From Vreelandella jeotgali Hwa (GTDB lineage Bacteria; Pseudomonadota; Gammaproteobacteria; Pseudomonadales; Halomonadaceae), in NCBI RefSeq assembly GCF_000334215.1, contig NZ_AMQY01000011.1, positions 62,001 to 126,000 on the forward strand: DNA of 64,000 nt. The letters run 5' to 3'. This document shows positions 50,126 through 62,394 of this stretch, piece after piece. Made by a program: the position numbers and the translations under genes. The notes under the pieces are model-generated. The model was not told the origin of the DNA, searched no databases, and was given only the letters and a program-made list of their open reading frames with translations. The stretch's first letter is position 1, and each line of letters opens with the position of its first letter.

Positions 50126-50580
50126 GGCGTTCAAGGCTACCCTCCATTGGCCGTGTTTTATTGTTGTGGCAAGGAGCTGGTTACGCGTTGTGCTGGTCTT
50201 TTGCCAGCTACCGTCAGTCGCCAGGGGCTGCGCAGTCAGAGGGCAGCGAAAAATGCCGACATGTTGTGCTCGTCGGGGATATCCCGCCTCGCATGCTTGT
50301 GTCGGTACAATAAGTGCCGGCCTCCCCGGGAAAACGAATTTTGTAAGCCGTCTGACGACAAAAACACAATGCCACGGGTTGTCGCACAAGACCAGTAACG
50401 CGGCAGCCCGACCGCGCCGGGGAGTCGAGCTTGTCGAATTGTTACCCGGAGCGGTGTCACCGGCCGCGGCTGCTACCTTGAGCGTCAGGACGCAAAGTCA
50501 CGAAGGTCGCATGAGCAAGAGGCTGATAATGCCATCATCTGCCGCCCACTGACGCTACCCACGAATGCCGACAAAGCGAG
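50126..50580. other. 455-base gap between livG and the RadD-like gene
   Basis: No convincing gene is seen on either strand. It should hold the promoter of livGFHM (minus) and that of the helicase (plus). At 50488-50502 the plus strand reads AGGACGCAAAGTCAC, close to the 3' core of the c-di-GMP-I riboswitch, but the 5' half of that motif is not evident, so no riboswitch is called. Confidence 0.5.
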
Positions 50581-52398
50581 TTGATTTTGCCGCCATCTGC
50601 CTCTCACCGCACTGACACTGTCACACCGGCGAACCTTCCCGGTCCGCCCGAGTTGCGCCCCTACCAGCGCGAGGCCGTTGCGCGGGTGGTAGGGCATTTT
50701 CGCGGGTCGAGCGAGCCCGCCGTGGTGGTGTTGCCCACCGGCAGCGGCAAATCGCTGGTGATTGCCGAACTCGCCCGTCTGGCTCGGGGGCGGGTGCTGG
50801 TGCTGGCGCATGTGCGCGAGCTGGTCGAGCAGAACCACGCCAAATACGAGGCCTACGGCCTGACGGCGGATATTTTCAGCGCCGGGCTCAAACGCAAGGA
50901 AGCCGGCCGCCAGGTGGTGTTCGGCTCGGTGCAGTCGGTGGTGCGCAGCCCCGAGCGTTTTGCCGACGGCAACTTTACGCTGCTGGTGATCGACGAATGC
51001 CACCGCGTCTCTCTCGATGAAAACGCCAGCTATCGCCGGGTCATCGAGCATCTCCGCCAGCACAACCCCAACCTGAAGATTCTGGGCCTGACCGCCACGC
51101 CGTACCGGCTGGGGCAGGGCTTTATCTATCATCGCCACCACCACGGCATGGTCCGCGGCGACGAGGACTGCTTTTTTCGCGACTGCGTGTTCGAACAGCC
51201 GCTCAGGCTGATGGTCAAGCAGGGCTATTTGGCGGCGCCCACGCGGCTGGACATGGCCGTGGAACACTACGACTTCGCCGGGCTGGCACCGGCGGAAAGC
51301 GGCGCGTTCAGCGAAGCGGCGATGAACCGGGTCGTCGCCGGCAGCCGCGCCACGCCGGGTATCGTCGCCGATATTATCGCCCGCGCCGAGCGGCGCCGGG
51401 GCGTGATGATTTTTGCCGCCACCGTGGAACACGCCGAAGAGGTGCTGAGCTATCTGCCCGACGGCGAGGCCGCGCTGATGACCGGCGCTACCGATGCCCG
51501 GGAGCGCGCGGCGATGATCAATGCGTTCAAGGCGCAAAGGCTCAAGTATCTGGTCAACGTCGCGGTGCTCACCACCGGTTTTGACGCGCCTCACGTCGAC
51601 GTCATTGCCATTCTGCGCCCCACGGAATCCGCCAGCCTTTACCAGCAGATTATCGGCCGGGGGCTGCGGCTCTCGCCCGGCAAGGACGACTGTCTGATTC
51701 TCGACTACGCCGGCAACCCCTGGGATACCTACGCGCCGGAAGTCGGCGAGCCGCGACCCGCCAGCGACAGCGAGCCGGTGCAGGTCATCTGCCCCGAGTG
51801 CGAGCACGCCAACATCTTCTGGGGCAAGTACGACGGCGAGCTCTTGATCGAGCATTACGGCCGTCGCTGCCACGGGCTGGTGGAAGACACCGCGGGTCGG
51901 TCGGTACAGTGCGCGTTTCGCTTTCGCTTCAAGACCTGCGACGACTGCGGCGCGGAAAACGACATTGCCGCACGGCGCTGCCACGGCTGCGACAAACGCC
52001 TGGTGGACGCCGACGACAAGCTGCGCGACGCGCTGAAGCTCAAGGACGCCCGGGTGCTACGGGTCTCGGGTATGCAGCTCGAAGCAACAACCAACGGCCG
52101 GGGACTGCCGCGGCTGAAAGTGACCTATCATGATGAGGACGGCGCGACGCTTGACGAGTGGTTTGCGCTGGAAACGCCCGCCCAGCGCCGGGCGTTTTAT
52201 GCGGTGTTTCTGCGCCGCCATTTGCGCGCGCCGGGCATTGGCTGGGAACCGACGACGCCGGCGGACGTCATCGCCGGGCGCGAGCGCCTGCGCCATCCGG
52301 ATTTCGTCGTCGGCCGCCTGGCCGGGCGCTACTTCAAAATCCGCGAAAAGCTGTTCGACTACGCCGGGCGCTATCGCCGGGCGGCCGAAGCCGAGTAG
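50581..52398 (+). CDS. radD: DEAD/DEAH-box helicase, RadD (YejH)-like
   Basis: 605 residues. The start is uncertain: TTG at 50581 or 50587, neither with a strong ribosome-binding site. SF2 helicase: Walker [14 protein letters not shown] in [11 protein letters not shown], motif [15 protein letters not shown] and motif [15 protein letters not shown]. The C-terminal third has several CxxC pairs ([23 protein letters not shown]), likely zinc fingers, as in E. coli RadD, which helps RecA-dependent repair and interacts with SSB. Length agrees with RadD (586). Confidence 0.82.
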   Translation: MILPPSASHRTDTVTPANLPGPPELRPYQREAVARVVGHFRGSSEPAVVVLPTGSGKSLVIAELARLARGRVLVLAHVRELVEQNHAKYEAYGLTADIFSAGLKRKEAGRQVVFGSVQSVVRSPERFADGNFTLLVIDECHRVSLDENASYRRVIEHLRQHNPNLKILGLTATPYRLGQGFIYHRHHHGMVRGDEDCFFRDCVFEQPLRLMVKQGYLAAPTRLDMAVEHYDFAGLAPAESGAFSEAAMNRVVAGSRATPGIVADIIARAERRRGVMIFAATVEHAEEVLSYLPDGEAALMTGATDARERAAMINAFKAQRLKYLVNVAVLTTGFDAPHVDVIAILRPTESASLYQQIIGRGLRLSPGKDDCLILDYAGNPWDTYAPEVGEPRPASDSEPVQVICPECEHANIFWGKYDGELLIEHYGRRCHGLVEDTAGRSVQCAFRFRFKTCDDCGAENDIAARRCHGCDKRLVDADDKLRDALKLKDARVLRVSGMQLEATTNGRGLPRLKVTYHDEDGATLDEWFALETPAQRRAFYAVFLRRHLRAPGIGWEPTTPADVIAGRERLRHPDFVVGRLAGRYFKIREKLFDYAGRYRRAAEAE

Positions 52399-52478
52399 CG
52401 GATCATGCCCGTCAGGTGGCAGGCTCTACTCAGGGTATCGCTGGCACAATAACAACCCACCACAGCGGGGGATACGTG

Positions 52479-54560
<2,082 letters not shown>

Positions 54561-54585
54561 AAATGCGGTAGTGCTATCGTCCGCA

Positions 54586-54686
54586 GAGCCGTCAACAGGT
54601 CGAAGAGGGGGTTCTACGCCAGGGATGGCGTAGATAGCGTCCAGGGAGGGATTGATAGCGCCCCCTCGCCGACCTGTTGACGGCTC
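54586..54686. repeat. 101-bp nested palindromic element (REP/MITE-like)
   Basis: 26-bp arms at 54586-54611 and 54661-54686 match as inverted repeats at 24 of 26 positions (for example CAACAGGTCG and CGACCTGTTG). Inside is a perfect smaller hairpin, TCTACGCC-AGGGAT-GGCGTAGA. The stretch lies in the 247-base gap between the cyclase and scpA. It has the look of a dispersed palindromic element; copy number is unknown from this window, where I saw no second copy. Confidence 0.8.
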
Positions 54687-54807
54687 GTCCGACGGATCGA
54701 GGTTAACGGCAATGGTTCCGGAAAGTGCAGCGGGCTGAAAGACGGCGCCGCGCTGGTCTTGCTAGACTGGCGCGCTCCATCACGGCTTCCCGAAAGCGAG
54801 ACCCTGC

Positions 54808-55746
54808 GTGAGTGATACCCCCAACCCGGCGCCCGACGACGCCAAGACCGCCGACGAGCCGGTCTCCGAGGCGCTGGCGCTGCTGTTTGACGAGCCGATT
54901 ACCCAGCTGCCGGAGGATTTATACATTCCCCCGGAGGCGCTGCGGGTGTTTCTGGAAGCGTTTGAAGGCCCGCTGGACCTGCTGCTGTATCTGATCCGCC
55001 GTCAGAATCTGGACATCCTCAGCGTCAACGTCGCCGCGATTACCCACCAGTACATCGAGTACGTGGAGCTGATGAAAGCCATGCAGATCGAGCTGGCCGG
55101 CGAATATCTGCTGATGGCGGCGATGCTGGCCGAGATCAAATCGCGCACGCTGCTGCCGCGCCCGCCCCGGGAAGACGACGAGGAAGAAGACGACCCCCAG
55201 GCCGAACTGGTCCGCCGGCTGCAGGAATACGAGCGCCTGAAGGAGGCCGCCGAAACCCTGGACACGCTGCCGCGCACCGGGCGCGACTGGTTCAGCACCC
55301 GGGTCGACGTGCCCGACCTGGAAGCCCGGGTCATTCATCCCGACGTGGAGCTCGACGAGCTGCTGGGCGCCATGAACGGCATTCTGCGGCGCGCCGAGCT
55401 GAACCGCCAGCACCGCATCACCCCGGAGGTGCTGTCGACCCGGGAACGCATGCTGCGCATCATGGACGCGCTGAACACCGGGCACTACACGCCGTTCGAG
55501 GCGCTTTTCAATCTGGAAGAAGGCCGCGCCGGGGTGGTGGTGACGTTCATGGCGATTCTGGAGTTGGCGCGGGAAGCCATGATCGAAATCGTGCAGAACG
55601 CGCCGCTGTCGCCCATCCATGTGCGCACGCGCGACGCCGGGCCGCAAGCCGGCGATGTCACTCCCGGCCTGGCCTCGGAGCCGGCGCCTGACGAGGAACA
55701 CGATGACGGCGATGACGCCGTTTTTGCCGACGAGGATGCACCATGA
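54808..55746 (+). CDS. scpA: Segregation and condensation protein A
   Basis: 312 residues. Kleisin fold: the conserved start FEGPLDLLLYLIRRQNLDILSVNVAAITHQYIEYV and the acidic mid-region, then a C-terminal winged helix (HYTPFEALFNLEEGRAGVVVTFMAILELAR). ScpA links the SMC heads with ScpB. Many gammaproteobacteria use MukBEF instead, so the pair marks an SMC-ScpAB lineage such as Pseudomonas/Halomonas. An N-terminal extension of about 45 residues is present. Overlaps scpB by 4 bases. Confidence 0.94.
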   Translation: MSDTPNPAPDDAKTADEPVSEALALLFDEPITQLPEDLYIPPEALRVFLEAFEGPLDLLLYLIRRQNLDILSVNVAAITHQYIEYVELMKAMQIELAGEYLLMAAMLAEIKSRTLLPRPPREDDEEEDDPQAELVRRLQEYERLKEAAETLDTLPRTGRDWFSTRVDVPDLEARVIHPDVELDELLGAMNGILRRAELNRQHRITPEVLSTRERMLRIMDALNTGHYTPFEALFNLEEGRAGVVVTFMAILELAREAMIEIVQNAPLSPIHVRTRDAGPQAGDVTPGLASEPAPDEEHDDGDDAVFADEDAP

Positions 55747-56618
55747 GCGAGGCGGGCACGACCCTGGACGACATCATTGAAGCGGCGCTGCTGGCCGCCG
55801 GCGAGCCGCTCTCCGTGGAGCGGCTGGAGACGCTGTTCGCCGAGGCCGAGCGCCCGGCCCGGGGCGAGCTGCGCCTGGCGCTTGCGCGGCTCAACGAGCG
55901 CCACGCCGGCGGCGCGCTGGAACTGGTGGAAAGCGCCTCGGGCCACCAGCTGCGCATTCGCCCGCGGCTGTCGCCCTGGGTCTCGCGGCTGTGGGACGAG
56001 CGCCCGGCGCGTTACTCCCGGGCGCTACTGGAAACGCTGGCGCTGATTGCCTACCGCCAGCCGGTTACCCGCGGGGATATCGAAGAGGTACGCGGCGTCA
56101 GCGTCTCCAGCTCGATCATGCGCACCCTGGGCGAGCGCGGCTGGACCCGCATTGTGGGCCACCGCGACGTGCCCGGCCGCCCGGCGGTGTACGCCACCAC
56201 GCGCAGCTTTCTCGACGACTTCGGCCTGAAAACCCTCGATGCCCTGCCGCCCATGCACGCACTGGTCGGCGACGACGAGCCCGACGACGACCAGGCAACG
56301 GCGGAACAGGGTGGCAGGACGCCGGAAGACATGCCGGCCGGCAAGCACGGCGAAGCGCCGGAAAAACCGCTTGCCGACGACGACAAAACGCGCCACGATG
56401 CGCCCTCAGAGGCGGCAGCGCCCGAGCCCGAGCCGGAAGACAAGCCCGAGCTCGGCGCTGCCGATGACCACGCCGAGACGGCGTTAACCCGGCCGCTGAG
56501 CTTTGCCGATCTGGAGGCGAAGCTGGCGGCCCGCGCCGGGCGCGCCGATGATAACGAGCGCCCGGACGAGCATTCCACGAGGTCACACGACCATGAGTCA
56601 GAAGAAAACCCCCGCTAA
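55743..56618 (+). CDS. scpB: Segregation and condensation protein B
   Basis: 291 residues. Two winged-helix domains (about 5-175) with [22 protein letters not shown] and [27 protein letters not shown] long acidic, Pro/Glu/Asp-rich tail (about 185-291) is probably disordered and accounts for the extra length over typical ScpB (about 200). The ATG overlaps scpA by ATGA; the 3' end overlaps rluB by 26 bases. Confidence 0.93.
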   Translation: MSEAGTTLDDIIEAALLAAGEPLSVERLETLFAEAERPARGELRLALARLNERHAGGALELVESASGHQLRIRPRLSPWVSRLWDERPARYSRALLETLALIAYRQPVTRGDIEEVRGVSVSSSIMRTLGERGWTRIVGHRDVPGRPAVYATTRSFLDDFGLKTLDALPPMHALVGDDEPDDDQATAEQGGRTPEDMPAGKHGEAPEKPLADDDKTRHDAPSEAAAPEPEPEDKPELGAADDHAETALTRPLSFADLEAKLAARAGRADDNERPDEHSTRSHDHESEENPR

Positions 56619-57492
56619 AAAAGCCGATAAAACGCCGGCAGCGCCCGGCGGTGAAAAACTGCAGAAAGTCCTGGCTCGCGCCGGGCTGGGGTCGCGGCGG
56701 GAAATGGAAACCGCGATTGCCGCCGGCCGCGTCAAGGTCAACGGCGCGCTGGCGACCCTGGGCGACCGCGTTGAGCCCCGCGACAGCGTCGCCTTCGACG
56801 AGCGCCCGGTAACGCTCAAGGCGGAAGCCGAAGTTCCGCGCCGCGTCCTCATGTACAACAAGCCCGAAGGCGAGCTCTGCACGCGCAAGGACCCGGAAGG
56901 GCGGCGCACGGTGTTCGAGCGTTTGCCGCGGCTCAAGGGCGAACGCTGGATCGCCATCGGCCGGCTGGATATCAACACCAGCGGGCTTTTGCTGTTCACC
57001 ACCGATGGCGAGCTGGCCAACCGCCTGATGCACCCTTCCACCCAGGTCGAGCGCGAATACGCCGTGCGGGTGATGGGCGAGGTGAAAAAGGCAAACGTCG
57101 TTGCCATGGTGGAAGGCGTCATGCTCGAAGACGGCCCCGCGCGCTTTACCGACGTTCAGGAGTTCGGCGGCGAGGGCATCAACACCTGGTTTCATGTGGT
57201 CCTGCTGGAAGGGCGCAACCGCGAGGTGCGTCGCCTGTGGGAATCCCAGGAATTGACCGTCAGCCGCCTGAAGCGCGTGCGCTACGGCAATATCTTCCTC
57301 GACAAACGCGCCAGGGCCGGCGAGTGGATCGAGCTGGGTCAGGACGAGGTCGATGACCTGGCGACGCTGGCCGATCTGCCGGCGCGCAAGGTGCCCGAGC
57401 TGACGCCCAACGAAAAGAACCGCTGGAGCCGCGACAAAAACAAGCGCCGTCCGGTACATGCCATGCGCAAGCCCAAACGCCCGCGCGGATAA
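56593..57492 (+). CDS. rluB: 23S rRNA pseudouridine(2605) synthase
   Basis: 299 residues from [10 protein letters not shown]. An S4 RNA-binding domain (about 20-80, [22 protein letters not shown]) is followed by an RsuA-type catalytic domain with the Asp of [14 protein letters not shown] and the motif [16 protein letters not shown]. The C-terminus is basic ([17 protein letters not shown]). Conserved scpA-scpB-rluB order supports RluB rather than RluE/RluF. Confidence 0.92.
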   Translation: MSQKKTPAKKADKTPAAPGGEKLQKVLARAGLGSRREMETAIAAGRVKVNGALATLGDRVEPRDSVAFDERPVTLKAEAEVPRRVLMYNKPEGELCTRKDPEGRRTVFERLPRLKGERWIAIGRLDINTSGLLLFTTDGELANRLMHPSTQVEREYAVRVMGEVKKANVVAMVEGVMLEDGPARFTDVQEFGGEGINTWFHVVLLEGRNREVRRLWESQELTVSRLKRVRYGNIFLDKRARAGEWIELGQDEVDDLATLADLPARKVPELTPNEKNRWSRDKNKRRPVHAMRKPKRPRG

Positions 57493-57564
57493 TTTCTCCG
57501 CCGGGGTACGAAAAAGCGCTTGCGATCACGGCATCAGATCCGTAGGATATGCATCCGTTCGAGG

Positions 57565-57640
57565 GGGTCGTTAGCTCAGTTGGCAGAGCAGTTGGCTTTT
57601 AACCAATTGGTCGCAGGTTCGAATCCTGCACGACCCACCA
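57565..57640 (+). tRNA. tRNA-Lys (anticodon TTT), copy 1
   Basis: 76 bases with CCA encoded. Acceptor GGGTCGT/ACGACCC, D-arm GCTC...GAGC, anticodon stem GTTGG/CCAAT with one wobble, anticodon TTT at 57598-57600, T-arm GCAGG-TTCGAAT-CCTGC. All stems pair. Confidence 0.97.
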
Positions 57641-57656
57641 TTTCGGACCCTGTTAC

Positions 57657-57732
57657 GGGTCGTTAGCTCAGTTGGCAGAGCAGTTGGCTTTTAACCAATT
57701 GGTCGCAGGTTCGAATCCTGCACGACCCACCA
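57657..57732 (+). tRNA. tRNA-Lys (anticodon TTT), copy 2
   Basis: Identical over all 76 bases to the copy 16 bases upstream. The two probably form one transcript ending at the terminator that follows. Confidence 0.97.
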
Positions 57733-57739
57733 GATTCAG

Positions 57740-57771
57740 CGCCCCCGGCAGTCTTCTGTCGGGGGCGTTTT
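57740..57771 (+). terminator. Rho-independent terminator of the tRNA-Lys pair
   Basis: CGCCCCCGGCAG (57740-57751) pairs with CTGTCGGGGGCG (57756-57767, one G-U) across TCTT and is followed by TTTT. Confidence 0.9.
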
Positions 57772-57829
57772 GGTAGATATCCAGCTCCTGCCCGCACAGC
57801 GCGACACGGCAAACGGCACCCCGCCGGTA

Positions 57830-57856
57830 TTGAGTGATATGATAGCGAATTATAGT
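57830..57856 (+). promoter_or_regulatory. Candidate promoter of the type IIG gene
   Basis: TTGAGT (57830-57835) and TATAGT (57851-57856) with a short 15-base spacer; TATGAT at 57838-57843 is an alternative -10. An AAAGGA ribosome-binding site lies before the ATG at 57885. Confidence 0.35.
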
Positions 57857-57884
57857 TTCGCTCCAGCTAAAGGAACCTGGCCTC

Positions 57885-60800
57885 ATGTCGCTGATCGCCG
57901 AGCAAGTGCTGCAAAATCATGTACAGCCGCCTACCGCCATTCCCGACGATCACCTGGCGACGATTACCGCCTGGAAAAACAGCATCCTCAGCGGTGATAT
58001 CGAGCGGCAAAACGAGGTGGCGCTGCACGCGCCGTTCACCGAGCGCATTCTAGGCACGCTGCTGGGTTACCAAAGCTTTGGCCAGGGGGATAGCTATACC
58101 GTCGCGCGGGAATATGGCATTGCCCGCGGCGCCGTCGATATCGCGCTGGGGCAGTTTTACGGCGAACGCGAGCGCAATCAGGTCAAGGCGGTGTTTGAAG
58201 TGAAGGGCGCCAAAACCCGCGACCTCGATGCTATCATGCCCGGGCGGCATAAAAGCCCCGTACAGCAGGCGTGGGAATACGCTCGCGACGTAAAAGGCGT
58301 GGACTGGGTGCTGGTGACCAACTATCGTGAAATTCGCCTGTATCACGTCGGTGAAACGTCGCTGGTATATGACACCTTTGATCTCACCACCCTTGATGAC
58401 CCCTGGGAATACGCGCGTTTTCAGCTGTGCCTGGGCGCTGAAAACCTGCTCAATGACCGCCCGCTGGAGCTTTTGCGCCAAACCCAGCAGGCCGATAAGG
58501 ACATCACCGCGCGGCTCTATCAGGACTACAAGCACCTGCGCGAAACCCTGATTGTCACCCTGATGGAAGCCAACCCCGAATGGGCACCGGCCAGGCTGGT
58601 GCCGGCGGCGCAAAAGCTGCTCGACCGCATTCTGTTTCTGGCCTTTGCCGAAGACACCGGACTGATTCCCGATAACTCCATTGCTCAGGCCTACGAGCAC
58701 GCCGACCCCTACAATCCGCGCCCGGTGTACGACAACTTCAAGGGGCTGTTTCGCGCGGTCGACAAGGGCAACAAGCCGTTGAATATCCCCGCCTATAATG
58801 GCGGCCTCTTTGCCGAGGATGCCGAGCTGGATAGCTTGAGCGTCAGCGATGAGCTGTGCGAAGCGTTTAAAGAGCTCGCTGAATACGACTTTGCCTCGGA
58901 AGTCTCGGTCACGGTGCTGGGACGTATTTTCGAGCAGTCGATTACCGACCTGGAAGCACTGGCCGAGCAGCTGGAGCGCGGCGAAGCCATCGTCCCGCAG
59001 GAAAGCGCTCGCTCGGTCTCCGGGCGGCGCAAGCTTCAGGGCGTGGTGTATACCCCGGATAATATTACCGCCTTTATGGTCGAGCAGACTCTGGGATGCT
59101 ATTTACAGCGGCAATTTTCGCGCTTGCTCGGCGACTACGGCCAGCTGAAAAACGACGGCAGCATCCAGTGGAAGCGTGGCAAGCAGAACGAGCTGAAGTT
59201 CTGGTACGCCTGGCAGGAAGCCTTGCAGCATATCCGCGTGGTCGACCCCGCATGCGGCTCGGGCGCGTTTTTGCTTGCCGCCTTTGATTTTCTCCACGCG
59301 GAATATCAGCGCATCAACGACAAGCTGGCCGAGCTCACCGGCCAGCCCGGCGTGCTGGATCTCAACAAGGAAATTCTCAACCACAACCTTTATGGCGTGG
59401 ATATCAACGCCGAATCCATCGAGATCACCAAGCTCTCGCTGTGGTTGAAAACCGCCGAACGCGGCAAGCCCCTTACCAGCCTTAACGCCTGCCTGCGCGA
59501 CGGCAACAGCCTGGGGATTACCCGGTCGGTAGCGGGCAGCGCGTTTTGCTGGCATGCGGCTTTTCCCGAGATTTTTGCCGACGGCGGCTTTGACGTGGTG
59601 CTGGGCAACCCGCCGTATGTGCGTCAGGAGCGCTTCTCCGAGATGAAACCCTGGCTGGAAGCCCACTACCGGGTGTATCACGGCGTGGCCGACCTGTACG
59701 CCTACTTTTTTGAGCTGGGGCTTAACCTGCTCAAACCCGGTGGCATGCTGGGCTACATCAGCTCCTCGACGTTTTTCAAAACCAATGCCGGCATGCCGCT
59801 GCGTCGCCACCTGGCCGAGTGCACACGCCTGCACAGCGTGGTGGACTTCGGCGATTTACAGGTGTTTGAAGGCGTGACCACCTACCCGGCCATTCTGGTG
59901 ATGGAAAACGCCGCGCCGACGGAAGATCACCGCCTGGCGATGCTCAACCTGACCGACGACCTGCCGGAAAACCTCGGCCAGCGGTTTAGCCAGGATCACG
60001 GCACCATGCCGCAAAGCCGGCTGGGCAGTGAAGGCTGGCAGCTGGAAGACGAAACCCTGGCCGCGCTGCGCCACAAGCTCACCCACGCCGCCGACGGCAC
60101 GCCGTATCCCAGCCTCAAAGCCGTATATGGCTCGCCGCTATACGGGATTAAAACCGGCTGTAACAAGGCATTCGTGATTGATCAGGCGACCCGGGATGCG
60201 CTGGTGGCCGAAGACCCCGCCTCGGCCGAGGTGCTCAAGCCGTTTCTGGAAGGCAAGGATCTGAAAAGATGGCATGCGCAGAATCAGGGGTTATGGCTGA
60301 TATTTGCCCGGCGCGGCATTGATCTTGATGCGTACCCGGCAGTGAAGCGGCATCTGGAACAGTACCGTGAGCAGCTTGAGCCCAAGCCACGCGACTGGCC
60401 GCGTGGCAAGAAATGGCCGGGAAGAAAGGCCGGTAGCTACCGCTGGTATGAAATTCAGGACACTGTAGCGTATTACGAAAAGTTTGCCTTGCCCAAGGTT
60501 TTCTACCCGGATATCACCAATAGCCCCAAGTTTTATCTGGATACCGGCGGAGCCTTTGCTGCCAATACGGCCTACTTTTATCCTGATGGTAACTACTATT
60601 TAGTGGGCTTGCTGAATTCACAGGCTGTGTGGTTCTTTCTCACGGGGATCGCCGATTCGGTGCGCGGTGGTTTTTACCGGATGTTTTCACAAAATGTGAA
60701 CCGCATTCCTTTGCCACCAGCGTCCGACGAGCAGCAGGCCACCATCGCCGAGCTGGCCGAGCAGTGCCAGCAAACCGCCGAACAGCGCCAGCAGGTGATT

Positions 60801-61112
60801 GAGCGCTTTGCCCGCCGCCTGTGCGATGACCTCTGCCCCGACGGCCGCGAGCCCAGGCTCAACACCAAAAGCCGCCAGTGGTGGCAGCTGGACTTCAAGA
60901 CCCTGCAGGCTGAGGTAAAAAAGAGCTTCAAGCTCAAGGCCAGAGATACGCTGATCGCCGTGGCCGAGCGCGACGACTGGGAAGACTATTTTACCGACCG
61001 GCAGGCCAGGGTGAGCACACTGGATGAGACGCTTGCCGCGACGGAAAACCGGTTGAACCAGGCGGTGAATGCCCTGTTTGATTTGACCCGGGAAGAGCAG
61101 CACTTGCTGTAA
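57885..61112 (+). CDS. Type IIG restriction-modification enzyme (Eco57I-like methylase fused to nuclease)
   Basis: 1075 residues in one chain. An N-terminal PD-(D/E)xK nuclease is suggested by GAVDIALGQ (Asp85) and AVFEVKGAK (Glu105, Lys107). A helical connector follows to about 380. The gamma-class N6-adenine methyltransferase has motif I VDPACGSGAFLLA (454-461) and motif IV LGNPPYVRQE (NPPY at 575-578). The C-terminal third (about 700-1075) would be the TaqI-like target recognition domain; it includes SVRGGFYRMFSQNVNRIPLPP. Nuclease, methylase and specificity in one protein is the type IIG layout. No separate methylase or specificity gene is nearby. All catalytic motifs look intact. Confidence 0.85.
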   Translation: MSLIAEQVLQNHVQPPTAIPDDHLATITAWKNSILSGDIERQNEVALHAPFTERILGTLLGYQSFGQGDSYTVAREYGIARGAVDIALGQFYGERERNQVKAVFEVKGAKTRDLDAIMPGRHKSPVQQAWEYARDVKGVDWVLVTNYREIRLYHVGETSLVYDTFDLTTLDDPWEYARFQLCLGAENLLNDRPLELLRQTQQADKDITARLYQDYKHLRETLIVTLMEANPEWAPARLVPAAQKLLDRILFLAFAEDTGLIPDNSIAQAYEHADPYNPRPVYDNFKGLFRAVDKGNKPLNIPAYNGGLFAEDAELDSLSVSDELCEAFKELAEYDFASEVSVTVLGRIFEQSITDLEALAEQLERGEAIVPQESARSVSGRRKLQGVVYTPDNITAFMVEQTLGCYLQRQFSRLLGDYGQLKNDGSIQWKRGKQNELKFWYAWQEALQHIRVVDPACGSGAFLLAAFDFLHAEYQRINDKLAELTGQPGVLDLNKEILNHNLYGVDINAESIEITKLSLWLKTAERGKPLTSLNACLRDGNSLGITRSVAGSAFCWHAAFPEIFADGGFDVVLGNPPYVRQERFSEMKPWLEAHYRVYHGVADLYAYFFELGLNLLKPGGMLGYISSSTFFKTNAGMPLRRHLAECTRLHSVVDFGDLQVFEGVTTYPAILVMENAAPTEDHRLAMLNLTDDLPENLGQRFSQDHGTMPQSRLGSEGWQLEDETLAALRHKLTHAADGTPYPSLKAVYGSPLYGIKTGCNKAFVIDQATRDALVAEDPASAEVLKPFLEGKDLKRWHAQNQGLWLIFARRGIDLDAYPAVKRHLEQYREQLEPKPRDWPRGKKWPGRKAGSYRWYEIQDTVAYYEKFALPKVFYPDITNSPKFYLDTGGAFAANTAYFYPDGNYYLVGLLNSQAVWFFLTGIADSVRGGFYRMFSQNVNRIPLPPASDEQQATIAELAEQCQQTAEQRQQVIERFARRLCDDLCPDGREPRLNTKSRQWWQLDFKTLQAEVKKSFKLKARDTLIAVAERDDWEDYFTDRQARVSTLDETLAATENRLNQAVNALFDLTREEQHLL

Positions 61113-61307
61113 CGCGGGGCAGCCAGGCATTGAAGCGCCACGACTTCCCTCCTTGGGCGTTTCGCGGCAGAATGATAGAGCATGCAAACGGACCGGCCAC
61201 CGCGAAAGACGCGCAGGCCGACCGTCAGGGCGCGGCGCGTGCGGAGCGCACCGCCGCGATCGATAGATAGCAGGGGGATTCCCTGTTTTGTCGCAGTGGT
61301 AGACACG

Positions 61308-62336
61308 ATGACGATGACAACTTCCCGGGCGGGCGCCGAGACGCTGATCCCCACGGCGTATTGCCCCACCCGTATTCCCGCCGACGACGAGGCCCTTGTC
61401 GTCGAGATCAAACGCCTGCTGCAGGCGGAAAACGCCGTGCTGGTGGCGCATTACTATACCGACGACGCGATTCAGCGGCTGGCCGAGGAAACCGGCGGCT
61501 GCGTCGCCGACTCGTTGCAGATGGCGCGCTTTGGCGCCGAGCACGAGGCCGAGACGCTGGTGGTCGCCGGCGTGCGTTTCATGGGCGAGACGGCCAAGAT
61601 CCTGTCGCCGGAAAAGCGCGTGCTGATGCCCACCCTGGAAGCCACCTGCTCGCTGGATACCGGCTGCCCGCCGGACGAGTTCAGCGCCTTTTGCGATGCC
61701 CACCCCGACCGTACCGTAGTGGTCTACGCCAACACCTCGGCGGCGGTGAAAGCGCGCGCCGACTGGGTGGTGACGTCATCCATCGCGGTGGATGTGATCG
61801 AACACCTGCAGGCCAAAGGCGAAAAAATCCTCTGGGCGCCGGACAAGCACCTGGGCGGCTATATTCAGGCCCAAACCGGCGCCGATATGCTGATGTGGGA
61901 CGGCGCCTGCATCGTCCACGAGGAGTTCAAGGCCCAGGGCGTGGAAGACATGAAGCGCCTCTACCCGGAAGCGGCCGTGCTGGTCCACCCGGAATCCCCG
62001 GCGCCGGTGGTGGAGCTGGCCGACGTTGCCGGCTCTACCTCGCAGCTGATCAAGGCGGCGAAGGAGCTGCCCAACAAGCAGCTGGTGGTTGCCACCGACC
62101 GGGGGATTTTCTTCAAGATGCAGCAGGCGGTGCCGGACAAGACCCTGTTCGAGGCGCCCACGGCGGGCCACGGTGCGACGTGCAAAAGCTGTGCGCACTG
62201 CCCCTGGATGGCGATGAACGCGCTGGATAACCTGGCGCAGGCGCTGCGTGAAGGCAGCGGCGAAATCAGCGTCGAAGAAGCGCTGCGCCAAAAAGCCCTG
62301 ATACCGCTGGAGCGGATGCTCAACTTCAAGGCGTGA
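61308..62336 (+). CDS. nadA: Quinolinate synthase
   Basis: 342 residues from the ATG at 61308; an upstream ATG would add 42 basic residues unlike NadA. NadA makes quinolinate from iminoaspartate and DHAP in NAD synthesis and carries an oxygen-sensitive [4Fe-4S] cluster. Recognisable: [41 protein letters not shown] and the C-terminal [10 protein letters not shown]. No strong ribosome-binding site is seen at the chosen start. Confidence 0.95.
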   Translation: MTMTTSRAGAETLIPTAYCPTRIPADDEALVVEIKRLLQAENAVLVAHYYTDDAIQRLAEETGGCVADSLQMARFGAEHEAETLVVAGVRFMGETAKILSPEKRVLMPTLEATCSLDTGCPPDEFSAFCDAHPDRTVVVYANTSAAVKARADWVVTSSIAVDVIEHLQAKGEKILWAPDKHLGGYIQAQTGADMLMWDGACIVHEEFKAQGVEDMKRLYPEAAVLVHPESPAPVVELADVAGSTSQLIKAAKELPNKQLVVATDRGIFFKMQQAVPDKTLFEAPTAGHGATCKSCAHCPWMAMNALDNLAQALREGSGEISVEEALRQKALIPLERMLNFKA

Positions 62337-62343
62337 CGCTAAT

Positions 62344-62391
62344 GCCTGATGCCGTGCCGGCTCTTCCGAGAGCCGGAGAGCCGGGTCAGGC
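62344..62391. terminator. Hairpin between convergent nadA and the M48 protease gene
   Basis: Inner stem CCGGCTCT-TCCG-AGAGCCGG (62357-62376) inside an outer stem GCCTGA/TCAGGC (62344-62349 and 62386-62391). No T run; bidirectional terminator by position. Confidence 0.45.
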
Positions 62392-62394
62392 TTC

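Noticed and set aside
61182-61307. Upstream start for nadA
   Set aside because: The added 42 Arg-rich residues are not found in NadA, and the 342-residue form matches family length.
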